A DNA stretch of 12,904 nucleotides from an archaeon (GTDB lineage Archaea > Nanobdellota > Nanobdellia > SCGC-AAA011-G17 > GW2011-AR17): NCBI GenBank assembly GCA_023245755.1, contig JAHFJQ010000015.1:1-12904 (forward strand), given 5' to 3'. Positions within the stretch are counted from its first letter, which is position 1, and every line of letters begins with the position of its first letter. This document shows, piece after piece, positions 5,742 through 12,224 of this stretch. The translations under genes and the position numbers were made by a program. The notes under the pieces were generated by a model. The model was not told the origin of the DNA and searched no databases. It saw only the letters and a list, made by a program, of their open reading frames with translations.

Positions 5742-5749
5742 TTTATAAA
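5742..5749 (-). promoter_or_regulatory. TATA box for the OB-fold gene
   Basis: TTTATAAA centred about 25 nt before the ATG at 5720: a leaderless spacing. Confidence 0.65.
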
Positions 5750-5765
5750 TGTAAACTCCCTTTTT

Positions 5766-5780
5766 CTGAAAATCTTTCAA
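5766..5780. promoter_or_regulatory. Dyad element midway between divergent TATA boxes (copy 2)
   Basis: On the minus strand 5779-5766 reads TGAAAGATTTTCAG, identical to 2911-2924. Its end is 45 nt from the OB-fold start codon, exactly the distance found between copy 1 and the SNase start codon, and 16 nt from the TATA box in both cases. On the other side the tyrS TATA box is 17 nt away. Arms are TGAAA and TTTCA with partial extension. Confidence 0.55.
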
Positions 5781-5797
5781 TCAGTAAAGAAGAAACA

Positions 5798-5805
5798 TTA
5801 ATAAA
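5798..5805 (+). promoter_or_regulatory. TATA box for tyrS
   Basis: TTAATAAA centred about 26 nt before the ATG at 5828. It supports this ATG over the upstream in-frame ATG at 5678, which lies inside the divergent OB-fold gene. Confidence 0.6.
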
Positions 5806-5827
5806 GAAAGTATTGTTTTCCTCTCTT

Positions 5828-6850
5828 ATGGATGTGGAAAAAAGGTTCCAGTTAGTAGTGAGAAATACTGAAGATGTAGTGACTCCAGAAGAACTGAAAA
5901 AACTTCTTCAAGAAAAAAAGAAGCCATCTGTATATTTAGGTACAGCAATAACAGGAAGACCTCATATTGGATATTTTGTTTGGGTATTAAAACTTGCAGA
6001 CTTTCTCGAAGCGGGGTTCAAGGTGAAGTTGTTACTTGCAGATATTCATGGTGCTCTAGATGGAACTCCGTGGGAAACATTGGAAAAAAGATACGAATAT
6101 TATCATGCAGTTATTCCTCTTATGTTTGAATGTATTGGTGCAGATATAAAAGAATTTGAGATGGTAAAAGGCTCTACTTTTCAAATGAAACAAGACTATT
6201 TTTATGATATTCTTAAAATGACTACTCATGTAACGATAAATGATTGTAAAAGAGCAGCAGCAGAAGTAGTAAAGTTTGGTGATAATCCCAAATTAAGCGG
6301 CTTAATATATCCTATTATGCAAGCTCTCGATGAAGAGTATTTAGAAGTAGATATTCAGTATGGGGGACTTGATCAAAGAAAAATTCTCATGTTTGCAAGA
6401 GAGAATCTTCCAGCAATGGGATACAAATCTCGTATTGAAGTAATGACTCCTATTATTCCTGGACTTGTAGGAAAAAAAATGTCTTCTTCAGATCCTAAAA
6501 CCAAAATTGACCTTCTTGATGATGAAGACACTATTAACAAAAAAATTCGTGGTGCAGAGTGTCCAGAGGGTATTATTGAAGAAAACGGTGTACTTGCATT
6601 TACAAAGTATGTGATTATGGTTCTCAAAAGTGATAAGGGAGAGCCATTTGTCATAGAAAGACCCGAAAAATTTGGTGGGAATTTGAACTACACAAGCTAC
6701 GAAGACCTAGAGAAAGATTTTGCATTAAAGAAGCTTCACCCTTTAGATTTAAAGAATGCACTTGCGAAAGAGTTGAATCTTCTTCTTAAGCCCATACGTG
6801 CAAAACAAAAACAATTAGAAAAAATTTCTTCAGTTGCATATACGAACTAA
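5828..6850 (+). CDS. tyrS: Tyrosyl-tRNA synthetase (archaeal/eukaryotic type)
   Basis: A 340-aa class I aminoacyl-tRNA synthetase that charges tRNA-Tyr with tyrosine in the cytoplasm. The HIGH motif is PHIGY (45-49) and the KMSKS loop is GKKMSSSD (215-222). Tyrosine-pocket residues align with archaeal TyrRS: Y36 in VYLG, then Y161, Q165 and D168 in YPIMQALD, and Q183 in GGLDQRK. The C-terminal region (YTSYEDLEKDF and LHPLDLKN, about 288-310) is the tRNA-binding part typical of archaeal and eukaryotic TyrRS; there is no bacterial S4 domain. TrpRS is unlikely given this pocket. The start at 5828 is chosen over 5678 because it begins at the conserved N-terminus and has a TATA box. Length is normal for the family. 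Confidence 0.95.
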   Translation: MDVEKRFQLVVRNTEDVVTPEELKKLLQEKKKPSVYLGTAITGRPHIGYFVWVLKLADFLEAGFKVKLLLADIHGALDGTPWETLEKRYEYYHAVIPLMFECIGADIKEFEMVKGSTFQMKQDYFYDILKMTTHVTINDCKRAAAEVVKFGDNPKLSGLIYPIMQALDEEYLEVDIQYGGLDQRKILMFARENLPAMGYKSRIEVMTPIIPGLVGKKMSSSDPKTKIDLLDDEDTINKKIRGAECPEGIIEENGVLAFTKYVIMVLKSDKGEPFVIERPEKFGGNLNYTSYEDLEKDFALKKLHPLDLKNALAKELNLLLKPIRAKQKQLEKISSVAYTN

Positions 6851-6853
6851 ATT

Positions 6854-6861
6854 TTTATAAA
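6854..6861 (+). promoter_or_regulatory. TATA box for thpR
   Basis: TTTATAAA centred about 26 nt before the ATG at 6884, just after the tyrS stop. thpR therefore has its own promoter and a leaderless start. Confidence 0.65.
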
Positions 6862-6883
6862 TCCCCTTCCTTTAGATGTTAGT

Positions 6884-7414
6884 ATGAGACTTTTCCTTGC
6901 AATTGATCTTCCTGAAGAGCTTAAAGAGTATATCTTCCAGTTAGAGAAGAAATTCAAAGAAGCAAAGATAACGTGGGTATCAAAGAAGAATCTTCATCTG
7001 ACATTAAAATTCTTAGGAGAAATAGAAGAAAAGGATCTTCTTAAACTCAAAGACCAAATACAAATAGAAGCAAAATCACTCTCTCTCTATATCTCCAATT
7101 TAGGTTTCTTCCCTAATGCAAGTAATCCTACAGTGATTTGGGTATCTATTGAGCCAGAAGAACAAGTGATAATGCTTCAACAAAAGATTGATGAGCATCT
7201 CCTAACTCTGTTTCCAGGAGAACAAAAGTTTCAAGCACACATAACTATTGGGAGAATAAAGTCCATTAGAAGAAAAGAGGACTTTTTCAATTCTGTAAAT
7301 TCCATCGTAATAGAAAAAAAACCATTTAAGATAAATTCTTTTCAGCTCATGAGTTCCACCTTAACAAAGAATGGCCCTATCTATAAAGTACTTGAAAATG
7401 TTACTCTGTCCTAA
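6884..7414 (+). CDS. thpR: RNA 2',3'-cyclic phosphodiesterase / 2'-5' RNA ligase family (ThpR)
   Basis: A 176-aa member of the 2H phosphoesterase superfamily. It begins with the family's RLFLAIDLP strand and has both HxTx catalytic motifs, H38-L-T40 in NLHLTLKFLGE and H119-I-T121 in AHITIGRIK, spaced as in ThpR/LigT. The enzyme opens 2',3'-cyclic phosphate ends of RNA and in vitro can reversibly join tRNA halves through 2'-5' bonds. Its in vivo role in archaea is thought to be RNA end processing. Length and motif spacing are complete. Downstream, a zinc-ribbon gene starts 17 nt inside its 3' end, suggesting translational coupling. Confidence 0.93.
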   Translation: MRLFLAIDLPEELKEYIFQLEKKFKEAKITWVSKKNLHLTLKFLGEIEEKDLLKLKDQIQIEAKSLSLYISNLGFFPNASNPTVIWVSIEPEEQVIMLQQKIDEHLLTLFPGEQKFQAHITIGRIKSIRRKEDFFNSVNSIVIEKKPFKINSFQLMSSTLTKNGPIYKVLENVTLS

Positions 7415-7577
7415 ATGTAAGAAGAAAAAAATTGATTCAGATGTATTTACTGGAATATTCTTTTGTAAGAACTGTGGATATCAAGGAACATATGTGATTA
7501 TGATGGATGCAGAACAAAAAACTTTAAATAGGAAATCTGCTTGTAAAAAGAGAAATGAAATTAAAAGATACAAGTGA
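7398..7577 (+). CDS. Small zinc-ribbon protein
   Basis: A 59-aa protein from ATG 7398. It has two CxxC knuckles, CPKC (residues 4-7) and CKNC (26-29, followed by GYQGTYVI), forming a standard rubredoxin-like zinc ribbon, then a basic tail (NRKSACKKRNEIKRYK). Such proteins often bind nucleic acid or other proteins; no specific role can be given. An in-frame ATG at 7371 would add nine residues inside thpR, but ATG 7398 places the first CxxC at the usual N-terminal position. It overlaps thpR by 17 nt and the next gene by 23 nt. No clear Shine-Dalgarno sequence and no TATA box at leaderless distance are seen, so it is probably expressed from the thpR transcript. Confidence 0.7.
   Translation: MLLCPKCKKKKIDSDVFTGIFFCKNCGYQGTYVIMMDAEQKTLNRKSACKKRNEIKRYK
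7523..7530 (+). promoter_or_regulatory. TATA box inside the zinc-ribbon gene
   Basis: TTTAAATA centred about 28 nt before the ATG at 7555, within the 3' part of the zinc-ribbon ORF. It gives the membrane-protein gene its own promoter in addition to any read-through from thpR. Confidence 0.5.
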
Positions 7578-8163
7578 TGGCTCAACAGAGACACAACCAA
7601 AGTTTCGGCCTTTTCGTTCTGAAGAAACTGAACAACAGCCATCACAAAAGAAAGATTCTTTATCAATTACAAGAAGAGATCTTTACTTCATGTCATTTTT
7701 AGGTTTTCTTACAGCAGGAATTCTGCTTTTAGGTGTATTATTTTTAACAGGAGCGATAACATGGGACGCGGTGATCGGTCTTTCTGGGGAAGAAGAGGTG
7801 GTGTCAGAAGAAACAACCGCCCCTGTTATCGACTCTATTGCAAATGAAACAACAAATGAAACCATTGCAGAAGCAGCAGCAAACACAACTGAGGAAGAAG
7901 TTGTAGTAGAGGAGGAAGTGGTTGAAGAATCAGATCCTTGTGGTTCTGATAATGAAATCATCCTTGTATTAGATGATCCCTATGAATATAATGGGAGGGA
8001 AATTGAAGTAACTCTTGCTTCTGATTTCTCTGCTCAGATCTCTGTAGGTGGAGTAAAAGGCTTAGTCTCTGTAGATGAAACCGTAGAAATTAATGGCCTT
8101 GATATAACTCTTGTTGATGGGAGTGAAGCAGATGGTTCAGCAACAATCTACGTGAACTGTTAA
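7555..8163 (+). CDS. Single-TM protein with acidic linker and small C-terminal domain
   Basis: A 202-aa protein. A polar N-terminus (residues 1-42, ending in RR) precedes one membrane segment (about 44-67), so the N-terminus is probably cytoplasmic. Residues 76-127 form a low-complexity Glu/Val/Thr-rich linker with three N-glycosylation sequons (N97, N101, N110). The last 75 residues look like a compact beta-rich domain bounded by C129 and the terminal C202, which could form a disulfide outside the cell. I do not recognise the domain. Glycosylated linkers and disulfides fit a cell-surface protein. It starts inside the zinc-ribbon gene and has its own TATA box. Its stop lies 4 nt from the convergent hef stop. 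Confidence 0.8.
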   Translation: MKLKDTSDGSTETQPKFRPFRSEETEQQPSQKKDSLSITRRDLYFMSFLGFLTAGILLLGVLFLTGAITWDAVIGLSGEEEVVSEETTAPVIDSIANETTNETIAEAAANTTEEEVVVEEEVVEESDPCGSDNEIILVLDDPYEYNGREIEVTLASDFSAQISVGGVKGLVSVDETVEINGLDITLVDGSEADGSATIYVNC

Positions 8164-8164
8164 C

Positions 8165-8175
8165 TTTTTATTTTT
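8165..8175 (+). terminator. T-rich terminator after the single-TM gene
   Basis: Two runs of five T separated by one A, starting 1 nt after the TAA stop and running into the 3' end of the convergent hef gene. A plausible archaeal poly-T terminator. Confidence 0.4.
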
Positions 8176-10363
8176 CTATATATTCATCATCAAGAATTTT
8201 TCTAATCTCACTTGCTTTTTTCTTTCCTATTTTATCAACATCTTGTAATTCTTGTTCAGAAGCAGTAACAATTCTTGTAATCGTTTTGAATTCTTTAAGC
8301 AGACTCTGTGCGAGTTGTGTTCCCACTCCAGGAAGTCCAGCAACAATAAATTCTTGCAATTCTTTAGTGCTGAGAGGTTTTCTTTCTCCCCTAATACTAA
8401 ATTCTCCATCCCGTTCTTCTTGTTCTCTTCGAGCTATAGTAATAAGCAGTTCTCCAGTATCTCGAAAGTCTTTTGTATAGAGAATAGGTACTTTCATATC
8501 AATAGCAATCCAGGCAAGCATTCCTCGAATCGCATTAGGGTGTACTTTCCTCACCGAGTAAAGATCATCTGTACCTTCAATAATGAGCAGGGGTTTCTCA
8601 AAAGTCTCTTTCAGTGCTTTCACTTGTTGGAGAAGCCGTTTATCTAGCAAGGAATCAACAAAATCTCGTACCTCTTTGCGTTCTATTCCCACCCTTTCAG
8701 AAACAAGAAAATCTCCTACATCTAAATTTTGCATACGAATGTCTATACTTTGATCCACCAAATATTTGATAACTCCTGAGCCTTTTTCACGTGCATCAGC
8801 ATAGATTTTTAGAGCCTTCGAAAAATCTTGTAAGGAGTGTTGTTCTGGAGCCTTTTGTAAGCTAAATTTTGTCTTTAATTCTTTCAAAACTTTATGCATA
8901 CGGTTCTCTTTGTGGTGCGCAGTCCATCTATAGGCTTCATCTCTTGTTCCTTTTGTAACGAGAATAATAACTCTTCCTTCCTCCATTCTTCCTGTTCTCC
9001 CTCTTCTTTGCACAGTACGAATTGCAGAGGGTACAGGTTCATAGAAAATAATCAAGTCTACAGCAGGGATATCAATGCCTTCTTCCCCAACGGAAGTTCC
9101 AATAAGGACATTAAATTTCTCCGCCTTAAAATCCTCTAACATCTGTATTTGTGCTTTCTGACTCATACCCAGGCCCTTTTTTTTCGCCTGACCAACAAAA
9201 AGTTCACATTTAACACCCGATATTAAATTAAGATTATTTTTGAGCTTCATTGCTGAATCTCGAAAATTATTAAAAATGAGAATTTTTTTGCAATGTTTAC
9301 TTTCTTCTTCAACAAGAGAGAGAAGTTTAGTGAATTTGGGATGCTCTATTTTTTTTTCAAAAAGGGTAGTTATTTTATAATGCGCAGATTTAAAGTCTGG
9401 GTCGATAATCAAATTTTTTGTAGCTTTTACTTTCGTAACTTCTGCTTCCTGATAGAGTTTTTCCATATATTCATGAGCAGCACTAACTCCTTGTGTTTCA
9501 AAGAGTTCTTGTGCAAATTGTACTTTCATAGCTTCTGCAAGCAGAGATAGTGATTGCCATACTTCTGGATCTCTTTCCCCCTGTGCAAGCCTTTTCTGCA
9601 TATCCTTTTGCATGCCTAGTAACTGCGTCTTACTTGCCTGCATAACAGAGTCTGTTGCGCCTAATTCCTTGAGTAATTTAAGTTTTTTCTTATAACAAAT
9701 CTGTAAATAATCTCTTGCTTCTTTGAACTCTTTGGGTAGTTCAAGCAGTATATAGTCTACTACAGTTTCTTGAACATAAGGTTTTAAGTCTGGATCATCG
9801 TCAGAACGAACTTCGATGTCCTCTATAAAGAGATTTTGGCAAACTTCAGTAATTTTCTCTAAATCTGATCCGGGGGATGCACTCAGTCCAAGAATTCTTG
9901 GGAACATCGATACTTTTTGGTATTGTTTTGCAATCCACACGTAGTCGTAGTCTCCCGTTGCATGTTGGCATTCATCTAAAATAAGCATCGACACCTGCCG
10001 CAAATCTATTTTTTTATTAATAATATCATTACTCATCCCTTGTGGTGTGCTTACAATAACGTGTGCTTCTTTGAATAATTTTTCCCTTTCTTCGGGTTTC
10101 ATTTCTCCAGTAAAGGTGTGTACCAAAGGTATAGTTGAGTTTTGTCGAAACTCTTCTGCAATTTGTGATGCTAATGGTTTTGTTGGGGTAAGAAAAATAA
10201 TTTTAGATTCAGGGAAATTATTCAGTCTGTGAATTGCAACCATTAAAGCTGTCTTCGTTTTTCCTCTTCCTGTGGGCAGACAAATTAATGTATTTGCTCG
10301 TATGGCTGTGTTGAGTATAGTCTGCTGATAAAGACGGGGTGTAAAATCTTTAATATGAAACAT
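8168..10363 (-). CDS. hef: Hef-type helicase/nuclease (SF2 helicase + XPF nuclease + HhH)
   Basis: A 731-aa fusion that processes stalled forks and branched DNA in archaea (FANCM/XPF relative). The helicase part has motif I PTGRGKT (30-36), motif II DECQ (130-133), motif III SAS (161-163) and motif VI QRRGRTGR (452-459), with a helical insert (about 205-335) between the RecA lobes. The XPF nuclease core follows: GD (550-551), then E561-R562-K563 and D567, the full GDx(n)ERKx3D signature, so the nuclease should be active. Two HhH motifs end the protein (GLPGVG 676-681; KIGKKKASEI 711-720). Motif II is DEAH in relatives I know; here Gln takes the His position and a His follows. ATG 10363 is chosen over an in-frame ATG at 10408 because a TATA box is centred 25 nt upstream of 10363. 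Confidence 0.95.
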   Translation of the reverse strand: MFHIKDFTPRLYQQTILNTAIRANTLICLPTGRGKTKTALMVAIHRLNNFPESKIIFLTPTKPLASQIAEEFRQNSTIPLVHTFTGEMKPEEREKLFKEAHVIVSTPQGMSNDIINKKIDLRQVSMLILDECQHATGDYDYVWIAKQYQKVSMFPRILGLSASPGSDLEKITEVCQNLFIEDIEVRSDDDPDLKPYVQETVVDYILLELPKEFKEARDYLQICYKKKLKLLKELGATDSVMQASKTQLLGMQKDMQKRLAQGERDPEVWQSLSLLAEAMKVQFAQELFETQGVSAAHEYMEKLYQEAEVTKVKATKNLIIDPDFKSAHYKITTLFEKKIEHPKFTKLLSLVEEESKHCKKILIFNNFRDSAMKLKNNLNLISGVKCELFVGQAKKKGLGMSQKAQIQMLEDFKAEKFNVLIGTSVGEEGIDIPAVDLIIFYEPVPSAIRTVQRRGRTGRMEEGRVIILVTKGTRDEAYRWTAHHKENRMHKVLKELKTKFSLQKAPEQHSLQDFSKALKIYADAREKGSGVIKYLVDQSIDIRMQNLDVGDFLVSERVGIERKEVRDFVDSLLDKRLLQQVKALKETFEKPLLIIEGTDDLYSVRKVHPNAIRGMLAWIAIDMKVPILYTKDFRDTGELLITIARREQEERDGEFSIRGERKPLSTKELQEFIVAGLPGVGTQLAQSLLKEFKTITRIVTASEQELQDVDKIGKKKASEIRKILDDEYIEK

Positions 10364-10384
10364 AAGTAGGGTATTTTTTAAGAT

Positions 10385-10392
10385 CTTATAAA
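10385..10392 (-). promoter_or_regulatory. TATA box for hef
   Basis: TTTATAAG on the minus strand centred 25 nt before ATG 10363. It decides the start: the alternative ATG at 10408 lies upstream of this box and would not be on a leaderless transcript from it. Confidence 0.65.
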
Positions 10393-10426
10393 GTCTACGC
10401 GAGGTCATGCCGCCTGTCCAGAAAGG

Positions 10427-10434
10427 TTATAAAT
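10427..10434 (+). promoter_or_regulatory. TATA box for the 88-aa membrane protein gene
   Basis: TTATAAAT centred about 25 nt before the ATG at 10456. The 34 nt between this box and the hef TATA box is markedly GC-rich for this genome and contains a near-palindrome GGTCATGCC (10403-10411). Confidence 0.6.
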
Positions 10435-10455
10435 GGGGGCAGGTCCAATCCTGAC

Positions 10456-10722
10456 ATGATTGTATTTATTTTGGGGACATTAGACATTCTTTCTGGACTC
10501 AGTATTTTTACTTTAGGGTTCAGTTGGGGTCCTGCTCTCATTTCTTTTCTAGTTCTGTATCTTATTGCGAAATCATTGCCTTATATCACAAACCCAGCGA
10601 GTATGGTAGACTTATCCGTTGCTGTAGTATACATAGTTGCACTCTTAGGATATTCGAATACTATTCTTAATGCGATCTGTGCTTTATGGTTAATACAAAA
10701 AGGAGTAGTGAGTTTTTTCTAA
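10456..10722 (+). CDS. Small three-TM membrane protein of unknown function
   Basis: An 88-aa protein that is almost entirely hydrophobic, with about three membrane segments (residues 2-20, 24-44 and 52-83). A few polar residues lie inside or next to the helices (D10, K39, D52). I do not recognise a family. Its own TATA box at leaderless spacing and an intact frame support expression. It is divergent from hef. Its TAA stop overlaps the TAG stop of the convergent pseudoprotease gene, the two genes sharing 4 nt (10719-10722). Confidence 0.75.
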   Translation: MIVFILGTLDILSGLSIFTLGFSWGPALISFLVLYLIAKSLPYITNPASMVDLSVAVVYIVALLGYSNTILNAICALWLIQKGVVSFF

Positions 10723-11513
10723 GCTCTAAAATATTTGTAATAATAAAAGAATGACCCTGCAACAAAAAGACTTGCAAGACTGATAATAAGCATAGGAATA
10801 ACACTCACTGTGTATGCCAAAAGAATCATGGCAATAGTAAAGACTAAACTAGAGACATAAAGGAGTCGTGAACCAAAGTATACTTTCAATCCTGCAAGAT
10901 GTGGTAGAGGTAACATATGGAAGAGTGCAAGAGCTGCATTAATAAAAATAAACGTATCCATAGTTCCATAACTATTGAAAAGTTTTCCAAAAATCATAAG
11001 AAGAATATTCACCATAGGTCCAGCAAGAGCAATTTTTGCTTCTTCATAATTGGTAATTTCTAAGAACTTTCTTCCAAAACGAGAATGCCTTTTCAAAAGG
11101 AGATGGTATTGTCCTACAGCTAAGAAAAACAATTGGCCATTACTAATGATTGCGAAAAGAAAACAAAGTATGAGCCCTAAGGGAAAAGATTCAATAAGAA
11201 TTTCTTTCCCAAAGAAACGGAATGTTCTTGGAAATGCTTTCGTTTTTCCCCTTCCCATAAGATGCATAGGGGAAAGACTAAGGCTTTGTATGCCCCAAAA
11301 GCTATATTCTGTATCAAAACCTGCCATTCGAGCAGCAATCTTATGCCCCATCTGTTGTGCAATGAAAGAAATAGCCACAAGGAGAAGAACAACAAGCAGA
11401 TGGCTTAACCAGTAGCTCCACATGAAAGTTTGGCTTCCATGATCAAAAGCGACAGCAAAGCTCACAATAAGAATTGTGACAATCAATGCAAAGAGTTCTT
11501 TCCTTGTAAACAT
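10719..11513 (-). CDS. M50/site-2-protease homologue lacking catalytic residues
   Basis: A 264-aa protein with about six or seven membrane segments that aligns by pattern with M50 intramembrane metalloproteases. The second helix carries AQQMGHKIAARMAG (52-65), where active enzymes have HExGH: the first His and the Glu are both Gln (Q53, Q54), and only H57 remains. ALAGPMVNI (162-170) matches the conserved AGPxxN motif. NAALALFHMLPLPHLAG (192-208) matches the NxxPxPxLDG motif with the zinc-binding Asp replaced by Ala (A207). Two of three zinc ligands and the catalytic Glu are therefore absent, and the protein should not be proteolytic. It may bind membrane substrates or partners, as inactive rhomboids do (inference). 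The frame is intact, arguing against decay. TATA box 26 nt upstream. Confidence 0.85.
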   Translation of the reverse strand: MFTRKELFALIVTILIVSFAVAFDHGSQTFMWSYWLSHLLVVLLLVAISFIAQQMGHKIAARMAGFDTEYSFWGIQSLSLSPMHLMGRGKTKAFPRTFRFFGKEILIESFPLGLILCFLFAIISNGQLFFLAVGQYHLLLKRHSRFGRKFLEITNYEEAKIALAGPMVNILLMIFGKLFNSYGTMDTFIFINAALALFHMLPLPHLAGLKVYFGSRLLYVSSLVFTIAMILLAYTVSVIPMLIISLASLFVAGSFFYYYKYFRA

Positions 11514-11535
11514 AACTGTACTAAATTCTTAGAAC

Positions 11536-11544
11536 TATTTAAAA
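11536..11544 (-). promoter_or_regulatory. TATA box for the M50 homologue
   Basis: TTTTAAATA on the minus strand centred about 26 nt before the ATG at 11513. A second TATA-like CTATAAAAG lies just upstream (11547-11555) but is too far away for a leaderless start. Confidence 0.6.
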
Positions 11545-11548
11545 TCTT

Positions 11549-11570
11549 TTATAGGCTGGACTTTCTATAA
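11549..11570. repeat. Inverted repeat between divergent promoters
   Basis: TTATAG, 10-nt spacer, CTATAA: perfect 6-bp arms between the TATA boxes of the M50 homologue and the Lys-tail protein. AT-rich arms of this size can arise by chance, so this is a weak operator candidate. Confidence 0.3.
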
Positions 11571-11596
11571 CTCCTAACTCTATTTTTGTAAAAAAG

Positions 11597-11604
11597 TTTA
11601 TAAA
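11597..11604 (+). promoter_or_regulatory. TATA box for the Lys-tail protein gene
   Basis: TTTATAAA centred about 27 nt before the ATG at 11628. AAAGGAA directly abuts the ATG and is too close to act as a Shine-Dalgarno site. Confidence 0.65.
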
Positions 11605-11627
11605 TCATAAGACTCTATAAAAAGGAA

Positions 11628-12224
11628 ATGAAGAGGTTGACCATTCTAGTTTTACTACTATTCTCTCTGCAAATTTTGAATGTGGGGGCTTATGATATTT
11701 CTGTAGATTCTGCTTCAGAACAACAAATTGTTCTAGCAGTATCTGATTTAAACACGGTTGATCTCCAATTACAAAATATTGTCGCTACAGTAGAAACACA
11801 AACAGTTTCAGATACATACACTATTGATGCAACGGCAAAAGTAGAAGACCAGAGAGTCCTCATTATTATTGACGTAACACCTATTTTCCAAGACTACTCA
11901 TTAGAAGAAGTAAAAGCAATTACTGTATCAGGCCTGCTAACGATTCAAGGGGAAGACATTGAATTTGGGAAAAGAATCCCTTATAGAAGTGGTTCTTCTT
12001 CACAAGGATCTAATCTTGAGCTTGCACCAGCGTTAACGGATGAATCTCCAAACATCATCTATTCTATCATTGGCCTTTCCTTAGTATTAGTATTCTTAAT
12101 TCTCATTCTCTTCTATAAAAAACCTACACCGAGTGTAAGTACAAAGAAAGAAAAGAAAAAACCTGTGAAAAAGAGAAAAGTTGTAAAGAAAAAGGCTACG
12201 AAGAAGGCCAAGAAGCGTTTGTAA
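11628..12224 (+). CDS. Type I membrane protein with lysine-rich cytoplasmic tail
   Basis: A 198-aa protein with a signal peptide (residues 1-21, probable cleavage after NVGA), an extracellular beta-rich domain (about 22-120), a Ser/Gly linker, one membrane segment (about 142-163), and a cytoplasmic tail of 35 residues with 19 Lys/Arg (KKEKKKPVKKRKVVKKKATK and on). The external domain is not one I recognise; it resembles the small secreted beta domains common in archaeal surface proteins. The tail could bind DNA, RNA, ribosomes or acidic lipid, as similar Lys/Ala/Pro tails do in histone-like proteins (inference). The 3' end overlaps the convergent TraB-family gene by 29 nt, so the tail and the TraB C-terminus are coded on opposite strands of the same bases. 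Confidence 0.82.
   Translation: MKRLTILVLLLFSLQILNVGAYDISVDSASEQQIVLAVSDLNTVDLQLQNIVATVETQTVSDTYTIDATAKVEDQRVLIIIDVTPIFQDYSLEEVKAITVSGLLTIQGEDIEFGKRIPYRSGSSSQGSNLELAPALTDESPNIIYSIIGLSLVLVFLILILFYKKPTPSVSTKKEKKKPVKKRKVVKKKATKKAKKRL

Noticed and set aside
5678..5827. N-terminal extension of the TyrRS ORF (in-frame ATG at 5678)
   Set aside because: It overlaps the OB-fold gene and its promoter, is not part of the TyrRS fold, and a TATA box fits ATG 5828.
7683..7961. 92-aa minus-strand Ser/Thr-rich ORF
   Set aside because: It is the antisense shadow of the Glu/Val-rich linker of the membrane protein at 7555-8163; low complexity, no promoter or ribosome site.
10364..10408. Fifteen extra N-terminal residues of Hef from ATG 10408
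   Set aside because: The hef TATA box (10385-10392) lies within this stretch and fits a leaderless start at 10363; Hef proteins normally begin close to the RxYQ motif, as here.
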